From Candidatus Didemnitutus sp. (GTDB lineage Bacteria > Verrucomicrobiota > Verrucomicrobiia > Opitutales > Opitutaceae), in contig JAGOQJ010000002.1 in assembly GCA_017991595.1 (NCBI GenBank), positions 63,386-127,385 on the forward strand: a stretch of 64,000 bases of DNA. Direction: 5' to 3'. Below the pieces are notes generated by a model. It was not told the origin of the DNA. It was given only the letters and a program-made list of their open reading frames with translations, and did not search any database. Position numbers and translations under genes: made by a program. This document shows, piece after piece, positions 21,963-30,598 of the stretch (the first letter of the stretch is position 1; every line of letters starts with the position of its first letter).

Positions 21963-22856
21963 TCAGAGGCGCTCGACGTGGCTCGCCGGCACCGTGGGCA
22001 GCGGCTCTGGCGCCTGCTCCGGTTGAAACAGCGCGTCGGGGAGTTGCAGATCCAGCGCGGCGGCGGTCAGCGCGAAGCGGGTCTTTGCCCGCGTCGTGTG
22101 GTTGCGCAGGTCGATCGATTTCACGATCCACTGGTCGCGCACCTTTTTGAGATCGAGCACGGTCACGCTTTTCAGCGCCTTGCCTTGGGCGTCGAGCCAC
22201 TCGGCCTGCGTGAGGGCGGAGAATTGCGTGTCGAGAAACACGCGCACGGCCGCCGGCACCAACCGGCCTGCCGGTCCGCTGAGCGGCTGCGGCGGATAGA
22301 GAAGAAACGCGTGGGCGGGCCGGCCGCGGACGTTCGCCACGCCTTCATAGACGAAATCCGTCCAGCGCAGGAAAGGCATCTGCAGGTCGAACAGCGTCAG
22401 GTCGGTGTCGACGATCGGCGCCAGCCAATCCTGCTCGGGAACGCTCGCGGCGGGGCCGGCTGCGCCGGGTTCCCAGCGCCAGGCTTGGGCATCGTTGCCG
22501 CCATGCAGGATGAAGTGCGTTGCGGGCTCGGTCACGATTAGGCGGGTCAGCGGGCCGCGGGCGCCGGGCGCCCCGAACATCTGTCCGCGCAAGTCGCGCT
22601 CGGGACCTTGGCGAGGCATCACGCGCAGGTCGAATTGCAGCCAGTAATCACCTTGCACGCCGACGTTGCGGAAGCCTTCCAGCACGCGGCCGCCCTCGGT
22701 TTGATCGGGCGAGGCGGAAAGAAACTTCGGTGCCGGCCGGGTCGACGGCGCGTCCGCACGCACGGCGACGGGCGCCACGACAGGCAGCGCGAGGGCCAGC
22801 AAAAACAAAACCCGGCGAACCGGGTTTGTCGGAAGATCAGGGATTCTTGGGCTCAC
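21963..22856 (-). CDS. Exported LolA-like / outer-membrane lipoprotein-sorting-type protein
   Basis: 297 residues beginning with a GTG at 22856 and a signal peptide 'RRVLFLLALALPVVAPVAVR' followed by ADA. The mature part has beta-rich text such as 'VQGDYWLQFDLRVMPRQGP', 'FLRWTDFVYEGVANVRGRPA' and 'WLDAQGKALKSVTVLDLKKV', the pattern of LolA-like/TP0789-type proteins related to outer-membrane lipoprotein sorting. A hydrophobic pocket for lipids is expected, but the cargo is unknown. The start lies inside secG's last codons (20-base overlap), and a terminator-like hairpin sits within its signal-peptide codons; both are odd and suggest translational coupling. Confidence 0.75.
   Translation of the reverse strand: MSPRIPDLPTNPVRRVLFLLALALPVVAPVAVRADAPSTRPAPKFLSASPDQTEGGRVLEGFRNVGVQGDYWLQFDLRVMPRQGPERDLRGQMFGAPGARGPLTRLIVTEPATHFILHGGNDAQAWRWEPGAAGPAASVPEQDWLAPIVDTDLTLFDLQMPFLRWTDFVYEGVANVRGRPAHAFLLYPPQPLSGPAGRLVPAAVRVFLDTQFSALTQAEWLDAQGKALKSVTVLDLKKVRDQWIVKSIDLRNHTTRAKTRFALTAAALDLQLPDALFQPEQAPEPLPTVPASHVERL
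22798..22827 (-). terminator. Terminator-like hairpin after secG, inside the next gene's start
   Basis: On the minus strand AACCCGG and CCGGGTT form a 7-bp stem with a TTCG-type loop, followed by TTGTTTTTG. It begins 10-15 bases after the secG stop but lies within the signal-peptide codons of the LolA-like gene, so it could attenuate that gene. Confidence 0.7.
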
Positions 22857-23190
22857 TCGGAGTGGGAGCCGGAGTGGCGGGCGCAGGTTCCGTGGTCGTC
22901 GCGGGAGCAGTCACGGTCGGCAGCTTGGCGTCGGCTTCGGCGCGGTGCTTGGCTTGATAGACATGGGCCAGATAAAGACCGAAGCTGATGACGAAGAAGA
23001 GGATGGCGAGATTGCGCGTCGCGTTGAACAGAACGTTCGTGGTCTCGGCACCGAAGGTCGATTCCATGCTGCTGGAGCCGAGGGCGGCGACCGCGCCGTC
23101 CGATTTCGCCTTCTGCATCAGCACGACCACCACGAGGAGGAGCGAGACGATGATGAGGATGAAAGTGAAAATGCCGATGACCAGATTCAT
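22837..23190 (-). CDS. secG: Preprotein translocase subunit SecG
   Basis: 117 residues. Two membrane helices are visible: 'LVIGIFTFILIIVSLLLVVV' and 'ATRNLAILFFVISFGLYLAH', separated by 'VLMQKAKSDGAVAALG' and 'FGAETTNVLF', a typical SecG layout. The 25-residue Pro/Thr/Ala tail after residue 90 is unusual for SecG. It stabilises SecYE/SecA-driven export in the inner membrane. ATG 23190 gives the family-like start (MNLVIGIFTF). The LolA-like gene follows with an overlap. Confidence 0.93.
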   Translation of the reverse strand: MNLVIGIFTFILIIVSLLLVVVVLMQKAKSDGAVAALGSSSMESTFGAETTNVLFNATRNLAILFFVISFGLYLAHVYQAKHRAEADAKLPTVTAPATTTEPAPATPAPTPSEPKNP

Positions 23191-23328
23191 AAAGGGAGCG
23201 AACCAAGGTAGTTGCCGCAGCCTTGTCAATCAAAGTTCTGGCGGCCACGGCCGGCCCGCCGGGGGCTCCGGCAGGGCTTGCGGCCGCGGGCGGTCTGGGG
23301 CGCGTTCCCCGCCCTGCCCGCTCCCGCC

Positions 23329-25161
23329 TCACTTCTGCTCGCGGTCGTAGAATAGCCGCACTTCGGCTTCCTGCGGCGAGACGTTCAGCAGCGCGGTCGC
23401 GCGTTGGAGCGCCCGCTTGGTGCTGATGGTGGGATTGGCGTCCGCGGGGAAAATATTCTCCGGGCCGATCCGCTCGCGGGCGCCGCTGTTCGTGAGCACG
23501 CGCTCGACATCGCTGCTGATGCCGCTGACGAGCAATTTGCGGCCGGTGCGCTGGAGGTAGTCGTTGAGCTCGAGCAACGCCATCACCGTCGTGGCGTCGA
23601 GGTGGCGCGCGTTTTTCAGGCGCAGGATGAAGACCTTGATATCCTCGTCCTCCGCCAGCGACCGCACTTGCGAATGGAACAGCTCCGCCGCACCGAAGAA
23701 GAGCTCGCCCTCGACGTGAATGATCGAGATCTGCGCGTGGTGCCGCTGGGCCTTGTCTTCGAGCGCGGCGAGATTGCCGGTGTCGTTGAAGGTGTATTCG
23801 ACGAGCATCGGCCGCGCCGCCTTGTGGAGAAAGAGCGCCAGCGAAGTGCCGACGCCCACGAAGATGGCGGCGTCGAGCTTGAGGAAGATCGCGGAGGCGA
23901 GCGTGACCCAGAACACGATGGCGTCGGCGCGCGTCGAGCGGCGGGCGATGAAGATCTGGTCGCGTGGGATCATCTTCCACCCGATGCGCACGAGATGCGC
24001 CGCCAGGCTGGGCACGGGGATGAAGTTGATCAGAGGCGAGAAGAACAGCAGCGCGACCAACACGATGCCGCTGCTGAGCATCGCAGAAACCTGGGTGCGC
24101 GCGCCCGCCTGGAAATTTGCCCCGCTGCGGGCGAACGACGCCGAGCCCGGCATCGCGCCGAAGAGGCTGTTCATGATGTTGGCGCCACCCATGGATACGA
24201 GTTCCTGGTTCGAATCCACGCGCTGCCCCGAACGCGTCGCGAGTGTCTTGGAAATCGAGATCGCCTCCAGCATGCCGAGCAGCGCGATGGCGAACGCGGC
24301 GCTCAGCAGCGAGGGAATCACCGTCAGGTCGGTCGCGCCGAGCGGCATGCCGACCCACGAGGGCAAGGCCACCGTCAGCGCGCCTTCATCCGCAATGGTG
24401 CGGATACCGAGGTCGGGCAGTTGCAGGAAGCGCGTGAGCAGCGAGATGACCAGCAACCCGATGAACTCGGCCGGCCAGCGCGGGAAGAAACGCTCGATCG
24501 CCTCGAAGAGCAGAAACGTCAACGCGCCCATCGCCACGCTGTAGGGCAGAAAATCGTTGTGCAGCACCTGCACGCCGGCCTTGAGCAGCGAGCCGAAGAG
24601 CCCTGCCCCGCGGTCCACTTCCGCGACACCGGCCAGATACGGCAGCTGGCTGGAGATCAACAGCACGCCGATCGCGGTGCTGTAGCCGATGACGACGGAG
24701 CGGGAAATGAACTGCGTGAGGTCTCCCATCTTCGCCAAGCCAGCGCCGAGTTGGATCGCGCCGACCAGCATCGCCAGCAACAGCGCGATCTGCGCCGGCT
24801 CGAGCGCCGCGCCGCTGAACGAGAAAATCGTCGCCGCGAGGATGATGCTCAGCGAATTGGTGGGGCCGAAGACGAGGTGGTGCGAGGACGTCAGCAGCGC
24901 CGCCACGAAGCCGCCGACGACGACCGACATCACCACCATGACCGGAGGCAGACCGGCGATGAGCGCGAAGCCGATCGCCTGCGGAATGGAGACCAAGGCC
25001 ACCGTCGCGGCTGCGGTGAGGTCGGGGCGGAACTTCTCCCGACTGTAGCTCTTGAACTCCTGCCAGACTGGCAACCGCTCCACGAACCAGCGTTTGGCGC
25101 CTGCGCCGCCTTGCTCGAGGAGGTCGCCGATGCGGTCGGTGGGAGGAGTGTCGTTGGCCAC
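23329..25161 (-). CDS. SulP-family anion transporter with STAS domain
   Basis: 610 residues. The N-terminal transport domain shows 'PDLTAAATVALVSIPQAIGF' and 'LTSSHHLVFGPTNSLSII', the canonical SulP (SLC26-like) signature, followed by about 12-14 helices. A cytoplasmic STAS domain ends the protein with 'ISIIHVEGELFFGAAELFHS' and 'LRLKNARHLDATTVMALLEL', including the conserved Asp-Ala-Thr. Members carry sulfate, bicarbonate or dicarboxylates; the substrate cannot be read here. Thirteen bases separate its start from the ParB stop, so it may be read through with parB. Confidence 0.93.
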   Translation of the reverse strand: MANDTPPTDRIGDLLEQGGAGAKRWFVERLPVWQEFKSYSREKFRPDLTAAATVALVSIPQAIGFALIAGLPPVMVVMSVVVGGFVAALLTSSHHLVFGPTNSLSIILAATIFSFSGAALEPAQIALLLAMLVGAIQLGAGLAKMGDLTQFISRSVVIGYSTAIGVLLISSQLPYLAGVAEVDRGAGLFGSLLKAGVQVLHNDFLPYSVAMGALTFLLFEAIERFFPRWPAEFIGLLVISLLTRFLQLPDLGIRTIADEGALTVALPSWVGMPLGATDLTVIPSLLSAAFAIALLGMLEAISISKTLATRSGQRVDSNQELVSMGGANIMNSLFGAMPGSASFARSGANFQAGARTQVSAMLSSGIVLVALLFFSPLINFIPVPSLAAHLVRIGWKMIPRDQIFIARRSTRADAIVFWVTLASAIFLKLDAAIFVGVGTSLALFLHKAARPMLVEYTFNDTGNLAALEDKAQRHHAQISIIHVEGELFFGAAELFHSQVRSLAEDEDIKVFILRLKNARHLDATTVMALLELNDYLQRTGRKLLVSGISSDVERVLTNSGARERIGPENIFPADANPTISTKRALQRATALLNVSPQEAEVRLFYDREQK

Positions 25162-25174
25162 TACGCGGGGCGGG

Positions 25175-26101
25175 TCACAGGCTCAGGCCCATGCGTTCGA
25201 GCACACGGGCGAGGTCGTCGTTGCCATGATATTCGATGATGATGCGGCCCTGCTTGGGCGAATGCCGCAGCGCGACGCGCGCGCCGAGGTGGCTGGTCAG
25301 GCGTTTCTCGACGTCGGAAAGCGCGGTCGCTTCGGCGGCGGGCATGCGGCGGGACTTCCCGCCGCTGGTGGTCCGCTTGTGCTGCACGATCTGCTCGAGC
25401 GCGCGCACGCTGAGGCCTTCCTCGATGGCGCGTCGGGCCAGCAGCAGCCGCTCGGGCGCGTGCTCGATGCCAAGCAGCAGCTTGGCGTGGCCGGTGCTGA
25501 TCATGCCCTTGCCGAGGTAACCCTGGATCTCCGCGTCGAGCGCGAGCAGGCGGAGGGAGTTGGCCACGGTTGCGCGGCCCTTGCCCACGCGCTGCGCGGC
25601 GGCGTCCTGCGTGAGGTCGAAATCCCGGATCAGACTGGCGTAGCCGTGCGCCTCTTCGATCGGGTTGAGGTCGGCGCGCTGGAGGTTCTCGATCAAGGCG
25701 AGCGAAGCCGAGGAGGCGTCGCTGGAATTCATCACCCGGGCCGGGATGGTCTTGAGCTTCAGCTGCTGGAAGGCGCGCCAACGGCGCTCGCCCGCGATGA
25801 GTTGGAACTTGTCGCCGACGGGACGGACAACGATCGGCTGCAACAGGCCTTCGGCGCGGATGCTCTCGACTAATTCACTGAGCTGATCCGGGCCGAATTC
25901 CTTGCGCGGCTGGTAAGGGTTGGGCTCGACCTGCGCGACCGGCACCTCGCGATAACCGGCCAAGCCTTCGGCGGGCGGCGTCGGGCTGGCGGCAGCGGCG
26001 GGGGCCGGAGCGGGCGTCGCGGCGGCTTTGGAGGCGGGCGTGCCGCTGGCGATGAGAGCGCCGAGGCCGCGGCCGAGGCGGGAGGGAGAAGGTTTGGCCA
26101 T
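25175..26101 (-). CDS. parB: ParB/Spo0J chromosome partitioning protein
   Basis: 308 residues. Box II (CTPase motif) reads 'GERRWRA', and 'ENLQRADLNPIEEAHGYASL' is box III. The HTH follows in 'DLTQDAAAQRVGKGRATVAN'. An Ala/Pro-rich linker separates the N-terminal 'SRLGRGLGALIASG' from the core, and a C-terminal dimerisation segment ends with 'RIIIEYHGNDDLARVLERMG'. ParB binds centromere parS sites and slides as a CTP-dependent clamp with ParA. No parA gene and no obvious parS (TGTTTCACGTGAAACA) are in this window, so parA must be elsewhere. Adjacent to a LysM protein by 8 bases. Confidence 0.96.
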   Translation of the reverse strand: MAKPSPSRLGRGLGALIASGTPASKAAATPAPAPAAAASPTPPAEGLAGYREVPVAQVEPNPYQPRKEFGPDQLSELVESIRAEGLLQPIVVRPVGDKFQLIAGERRWRAFQQLKLKTIPARVMNSSDASSASLALIENLQRADLNPIEEAHGYASLIRDFDLTQDAAAQRVGKGRATVANSLRLLALDAEIQGYLGKGMISTGHAKLLLGIEHAPERLLLARRAIEEGLSVRALEQIVQHKRTTSGGKSRRMPAAEATALSDVEKRLTSHLGARVALRHSPKQGRIIIEYHGNDDLARVLERMGLSL

Positions 26102-26109
26102 GGAAATGT

Positions 26110-26679
26110 TTACCTGCCTTGCGGGATGAAGAGCGTCTGCCCGACCCGGATGCGCGTGGGGTCGGTGATCTTGTTGGCGTTGACGATGTCCTGCGTGCGC
26201 GCGCCGTGCTTCTGCGCGATGCCGGAGAGCGTGTCGCCGGATTGCACCGTGTAGTTCACGCCTTGCTTGGGGAAATCCTCGCTGAAATTCGTCTGCACCG
26301 CCGGACGCGTGGCTTGGTTCTTCGCCAGCGCGTCGAGGGCGGCGTTGGTCTGCCGGCCGAGTGCCTCGATCTGGCGAGCTACCTGCGCGAGCACGTCGCG
26401 GCGCTGGTCGGAGAGGCTGCTCTGAACGGAGCGGTTCAGGTCCGCGACGGTGCGGTTGAGCTGCTCCATCGTGACGTAGCTTTGGTTGGCCTTCGTCTGC
26501 AGCGCGTTGTTTTCGCGGTTGAGCTGTTCGACCGTGAGGGCGAGTTCGCCCAGCCGCTGGTTCAGCAGGCGGACGTCCTCCCGCAGGCTCGCGACTTCAA
26601 AAGCGAGGTTGCTGGCCGGTTGGGCCCACGCCGTCGCCACCATGCCGGCGATACTCCCGAGCAAAATCCATTTGCGCAT
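26110..26679 (-). CDS. Exported coiled-coil LysM-domain protein
   Basis: 189 residues. Signal peptide 'WILLGSIAGMVATAWAQ', then a long heptad-patterned region 'FEVASLREDVRLLNQRLGEL' to 'QIEALGRQTNAALDALAKNQ', and a single C-terminal LysM domain 'YTVQSGDTLSGIAQKHGART' ending 'GQTLFIPQGR'. LysM binds peptidoglycan glycan strands, so this is probably a periplasmic cell-wall-associated protein with a helical stalk. It sits between fmt and parB on the same strand. The exact role is not known. Confidence 0.88.
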   Translation of the reverse strand: MRKWILLGSIAGMVATAWAQPASNLAFEVASLREDVRLLNQRLGELALTVEQLNRENNALQTKANQSYVTMEQLNRTVADLNRSVQSSLSDQRRDVLAQVARQIEALGRQTNAALDALAKNQATRPAVQTNFSEDFPKQGVNYTVQSGDTLSGIAQKHGARTQDIVNANKITDPTRIRVGQTLFIPQGR

Positions 26680-26724
26680 GGCGCGAGCTTGGAAATTCCG
26701 CGCGCAAAAACAAGCGAAGACCCG

Positions 26725-27732
26725 TCACTTCCGCACGCGGGGAAACGGCCGGTCGGAGACGAGCGGCGGGGTTTCGCGCGAGGGCAGCACGGTCCCGACG
26801 GGAATCGGGCAACCACGCAGAAATTCATCCGCCGGCAACATCCGGCCACCGGGGCGCTGCAACCGGTGCAAACGCACGACGCCCGTGCCGCAGGCCACCA
26901 GCAGGCCTGACACCTCGGCGCCCACGACTTCGCCCGGGGCCGCGCCAGAAACGGTCGCGGCGTCCGCCACGTCGGCGAGCCCGAGTTTGAGCGGTTGACC
27001 GGCCCATTCCGTGGCGCAACCGGGCCAAGGCATGAGCCCGTTGATACGGGCCGCCACCTCGGCCGCCGGCCGGCGGAAATCCACGCTGCTGTCGGTCTTC
27101 TCCAGTTTGCGGCAGAACGTGGCGCGCGCGTGCTCCTGCGGCACGAACTCGAGTTGCCCCGCCGCCAGCCGCGGCAGGGTTCGCGCAAGCAGCGGCACGC
27201 AGGCCGCGGCCATGCCGGCCTCGACGTCGAGCGCCGTGTCCAAAGGTCCGATCGGCACGCGCTGCACGTCCGCGACGGGGCCGGCGTCGAGTTCGGCCAC
27301 GATGCGCATGAAGGCCACGCCGGTCTCGGGTTCGCCGGTCGCCACCGCGGTCTGGATCGGCGAGGCGCCGCGCAATTTCGGGAGCAGCGAAGCGTGCAAG
27401 TTCACCGTGCCGAGGCGCGGCGTGGCGATGACATCGTCTTTCAGGATGTGGCCGTAGGCCATCACCAGCGCGAGGTCGGGCGAGTGGTGCGCGAGCATCT
27501 CACGGTCCGCGGGGCCGAAACGCTCCGGCTGATGCACGGGGATGCCGCGCGCGAGCGCCCATTGCTTGATGGCGTTCGCCTGGACCTTCTGACCGCGGCC
27601 CACGGCGCGATCGGGTTGGGTGAAAACGGCGACGACTTCGCCCACCGCCCCGCCCTCGCCTGCCGAAGAGGCCAGCCACTCCAAGGCGGGCAACGCGATG
27701 GCGTCCGAACCCATGAACACGATCCGCAGCAT
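26725..27732 (-). CDS. fmt: Methionyl-tRNA formyltransferase
   Basis: 335 residues. The N-terminal 'LRIVFMGSDAIALPALEWLA' is the formyltransferase start, and the conserved catalytic region includes 'NLHASLLPKLRGASPIQTA' (Asn and His of the N...H...D formyl-transfer site) and 'AELDAGPVADVQ'. The C-terminal beta barrel begins near 'INGLMPWPGCATEW'. It transfers a formyl group from 10-formyl-THF to initiator Met-tRNA. Its stop lies 45 bases ahead of the LysM gene and its start follows der by 3 bases, so it is part of the same run. No def (deformylase) gene is adjacent. Confidence 0.95.
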   Translation of the reverse strand: MLRIVFMGSDAIALPALEWLASSAGEGGAVGEVVAVFTQPDRAVGRGQKVQANAIKQWALARGIPVHQPERFGPADREMLAHHSPDLALVMAYGHILKDDVIATPRLGTVNLHASLLPKLRGASPIQTAVATGEPETGVAFMRIVAELDAGPVADVQRVPIGPLDTALDVEAGMAAACVPLLARTLPRLAAGQLEFVPQEHARATFCRKLEKTDSSVDFRRPAAEVAARINGLMPWPGCATEWAGQPLKLGLADVADAATVSGAAPGEVVGAEVSGLLVACGTGVVRLHRLQRPGGRMLPADEFLRGCPIPVGTVLPSRETPPLVSDRPFPRVRK

Positions 27733-27735
27733 GAC

Positions 27736-29223
27736 TCAGTCGTCGAGCAGGCCTGGATCGAAATCGACTTCGTCGCCGCCGTCCGCGGCCTCGGCCTCGG
27801 CTGCGTTGCGCTTCTGGCCGCGCCGCGCGAGGCGCTCGTCGATGGAGACCTTCTTCTTGCCCACGAGATCGAAGTGGATCGGGCAGCCGTCGAGGTCGAA
27901 TTCCTCCACGAGCCCGCCTTCGAGGTAGCGGCGGTATTGCTCGGTGAGCTTCTCCTCCCGGTTGCAGAAAATCTTGATGCGGAACGGACGGTTGCCGACC
28001 TGCGTGGCGTAGTAGGCGCGGAAACGCTGGCCGCCGATCGAGGGTGGCGGGGTGCGATCGGTGAGAGCGACGATGGCGGCGTTGAGCTTGCCGGTCGGGA
28101 TCTTGCGCCCGAGCCGTTCGTCGAGCGCGCGGGTGGCCTTGAGCATGCGCTCGATGTCGTGGCCGGTCAGGGCGGACACGAACATCACCGGTGCGCCGGG
28201 TGTGAAGAACAGGCGGTCGTAGAGCGCCTTCTCGAACTTCTCGCGGAAGTCGCGCTCACCCTTGTATTGCTTCAACTCGCCGCGGCGCAGGGCCGCGTAT
28301 ACGAGGTCCCACTTGTTGACGATGACGACAATCGGGCGGCCGGCGGCCACGATCTCGCCCGCGATGGCCTTGTCCTGCTGCGTCACGCCGTCCATCGCGT
28401 CGAGCACCATGAAGACGACGTCCGCCTGGTGGATCGCGTCGATGGAGCGCACGCGGGAGAAATACTCGACCGAGGACGACAGCTTCGTCGCCGCGCGGAT
28501 GCCGGCGGTGTCGATCAGGCGGAACGGCCAGATCTTCCCGTCGCGCGCCTTGTAGTCGAAGCTGAGCTCGACCGAATCGCGCGTCGTGCCGGGCACGTCG
28601 GAGACGATCAGGCGCTGGCTCTTGAGCAGACGGTTCGAAAGCGAAGACTTGCCGACGTTCGGGCGGCCGACGAAGCAGAGGGTCAGGCGCTTCTTGTCAT
28701 GGTCCTCCGGCTCGACTTCCGCCGGAGGCAGCTTGTCGAGGATGGCGTTGCGGAGTGGCGCCTCGCCGTTGCCGTGCTCGGCGGAGACGAAGAGCGGCTC
28801 GCCGAAGCCGAGACGGTAAAGTTCCTCGATCGAGCCCACCTTCTCCTCGCCGTGGTCGGCCTTGTTGGCGACGAGGATGATGGACTTCTTGCTTTTTCGC
28901 AGCATGCCGGCGATGCGCTCGTCGAGCGAAGTCAGGCCTTCCCTGGCGTCGACGACGAAGCAGATCACGGAAGCGGCGCGGATGGCGAACTCGACCTGCG
29001 CCTCGGAGGCCTTGATGAGTTTGGTCGGCGTGTTCGCGTCCTGCAGCCCGAGGCCACCGGTGTCGAGCAGCGTGTAGCCGCCGTCCTTCACCTCGACGGA
29101 GACGATGTCGCGCGTGACGCCCGGCTGGTCGTGGACGATGGAAACGCGGCGCTTCGCCAGTCGGTTGAACAGGCGGCTTTTGCCCACATTCGGGCGGCCA
29201 ACGATGGCGACGGTGCGTGACAT
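27736..29223 (-). CDS. der: Double Era-like GTPase Der (EngA)
   Basis: 495 residues with two G domains in tandem. The first P-loop is 'GRPNVGKSRLFNRLAKRR' near residue 8, with 'LLDTGGLGLQ'; the second is 'GRPNVGKSSLSNRLLKSQR' with 'LIDTAGIRAATK' near residue 190-235, and 'VIVNKWDLV' as the G4 motif. A KH-like C-terminal domain follows ('FRAYYATQVGNRPFRIKIF'). Der helps mature the 50S ribosomal subunit. The start ATG at 29223 was chosen because the P-loop must follow within a few residues. It is 3 bases from fmt. Confidence 0.97.
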   Translation of the reverse strand: MSRTVAIVGRPNVGKSRLFNRLAKRRVSIVHDQPGVTRDIVSVEVKDGGYTLLDTGGLGLQDANTPTKLIKASEAQVEFAIRAASVICFVVDAREGLTSLDERIAGMLRKSKKSIILVANKADHGEEKVGSIEELYRLGFGEPLFVSAEHGNGEAPLRNAILDKLPPAEVEPEDHDKKRLTLCFVGRPNVGKSSLSNRLLKSQRLIVSDVPGTTRDSVELSFDYKARDGKIWPFRLIDTAGIRAATKLSSSVEYFSRVRSIDAIHQADVVFMVLDAMDGVTQQDKAIAGEIVAAGRPIVVIVNKWDLVYAALRRGELKQYKGERDFREKFEKALYDRLFFTPGAPVMFVSALTGHDIERMLKATRALDERLGRKIPTGKLNAAIVALTDRTPPPSIGGQRFRAYYATQVGNRPFRIKIFCNREEKLTEQYRRYLEGGLVEEFDLDGCPIHFDLVGKKKVSIDERLARRGQKRNAAEAEAADGGDEVDFDPGLLDD

Positions 29224-29312
29224 AGGCGCTAAGCTGTAAGCAGGAAGCGCCCGGCTCAAGCCAGCTAATTCGGGCAGAGTGCGAAGACCCCACATTCGCC
29301 GATGCTCGGGAA

Positions 29313-29388
29313 TGGTGGGCGGGGTCGCCGAACCCCGCCGCGAACGTGGCCTATCCTGAAAGGCGGGGTTCGCAGACCCCGCCCTACA
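29313..29388. repeat. REP/REPIN-like inverted palindrome pair, family 1, copy 1
   Basis: Two GC-rich hairpins, GGCGGGGTCGCCGAACCCCGCC near the left end and AGGCGGGGTTCGCAGACCCC near the right, flank a 25-base spacer and end in CCCTACA. The left head is GGTGGG rather than GTAG. Sister copies are at 36227 and 37923. It occupies the gap upstream of der. Confidence 0.7.
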
Positions 29389-29394
29389 CCAGAC

Positions 29395-30582
29395 TCAGCG
29401 CTTGGCGCGCGCGGCGACGAACTTCTCCATTCGATCGCAGGCGTCGATGAGCTGCTCGTAGCTGGTGGCGAAGCAGGCGCGGACGTGGCCGAGGCCGTTG
29501 TCGCCGAAAGCCGTGCCGGGCACGACTGCGACCTTGTGCTCCTTCAGCAGGCCGACCGCGAAATCCTTTTCGGTCAGGCCGGTGCTCTTGACGTCAGGGA
29601 AGGCGTAGAACGAACCGCGCGGCGAGTGGCACTTGAGGCCGATCTCGTTGAAGCGGCGGACGACGAGGTCGCGGCGACGGTGGTATTGGTCGCGCATCTT
29701 GACAACGGAATCCCAGCCGTTGCGCAACGCCTCGAGCGCGGCTTCTTGCGCGATGATCGAGGCGCAGAGCATCGAGTATTGGTGCACCTTCATCATCGCG
29801 TCGATGAGCACCGCCGGGCCGCAGGCGTAGCCGATGCGCCAACCGGTCATCGCGAACGCCTTTGAGAAACCGTGCAGGAAGATCGTGCGCTCCGCCATGC
29901 CGGGCAGGCTGGCGATGCTGGTGTGGGTGCCGTCGAAGGTGAGCTCCGAGTAGATCTCATCGGAGAGCACGAGCAGGTCCTTCTCGCGGCAGAATTCGGC
30001 GATCTCGGTCAACTGCTCGCGCGTGCACGTGCCACCCGTCGGATTGCACGGCAGGTTGAGCATCAGCATGCGGCAGCCGGGCTGCCACGCGGCGCGGAGC
30101 GACTCGGCCGTCAGCGCGAAGTTATCCTTGGCGTAGGTCGGCACGGCGACCGGCACGGCATGCGTCAGCGCGATGCTCGGCGAATACGAGACGTAACACG
30201 GCTGGTGGAACATCACCTTGTCGCCGGGATTGAGAAACGCGCGGCAGGCGAGATCGAGCGCCTCGGACACGCCGACGGCGACGAGGATCTGGTCCTCGGG
30301 CCGGTAGCTGACAGCGAAGTGCTTCGCGACGTAGTCGGCGATGGCGCGGCGCAGCTCGATCATGCCGAGGTTCGACGTGTAATACGTCTTCCCTTTTTCG
30401 ATCGCGTAGATCGCGGCCTCACGGATGTGCCACGGCGTGACGAAGTCAGGTTCGCCCACACCGAGGGAGATCACGCCGCCCTCGTTTTTCATCTGGGCGA
30501 CGAGTTCGAAGAAGTCGCGGATACCGCTTTTGGGCAACGCGGCCACGTGGCCCGCCACCCAGCGTTTCGGGTCGGTGCTCAT
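29395..30582 (-). CDS. Class I/II PLP aminotransferase
   Basis: 395 residues with fold-type I motifs: 'GGVISLGVGEPDFVTPWHI', 'YTSNLGMIELRRAIADYVAK', 'LNLPCNPTGGTCTREQL' and the PLP lysine in 'LHGFSKAFAMTGWRIGYACG'. The subgroup (aspartate/alanine-type with 'GVGEPDF') uses acidic or aliphatic amino acids; the donor cannot be fixed. It is transcribed behind an AsnC/Lrp-type regulator 16 bases away, which suggests amino-acid-responsive control. It is distinct from the AspC-like gene at 20136, with which it shares the fold but not subgroup details. Confidence 0.9.
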   Translation of the reverse strand: MSTDPKRWVAGHVAALPKSGIRDFFELVAQMKNEGGVISLGVGEPDFVTPWHIREAAIYAIEKGKTYYTSNLGMIELRRAIADYVAKHFAVSYRPEDQILVAVGVSEALDLACRAFLNPGDKVMFHQPCYVSYSPSIALTHAVPVAVPTYAKDNFALTAESLRAAWQPGCRMLMLNLPCNPTGGTCTREQLTEIAEFCREKDLLVLSDEIYSELTFDGTHTSIASLPGMAERTIFLHGFSKAFAMTGWRIGYACGPAVLIDAMMKVHQYSMLCASIIAQEAALEALRNGWDSVVKMRDQYHRRRDLVVRRFNEIGLKCHSPRGSFYAFPDVKSTGLTEKDFAVGLLKEHKVAVVPGTAFGDNGLGHVRACFATSYEQLIDACDRMEKFVAARAKR

Positions 30583-30598
30583 TGAGTTGGCCTTCCGG

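Noticed and set aside
23404-25239. 611-codon antisense frame over the SulP transporter
   Set aside because: Composition artefact; no motif, and the minus strand carries the SulP and STAS signatures.
25175-26101. parS sites near parB
   Set aside because: No match to TGTTTCACGTGAAACA was noticed in the window.
26995-29220. 741-codon plus-strand frame over fmt and der
   Set aside because: It crosses two well-supported minus-strand genes and has no recognisable domain.
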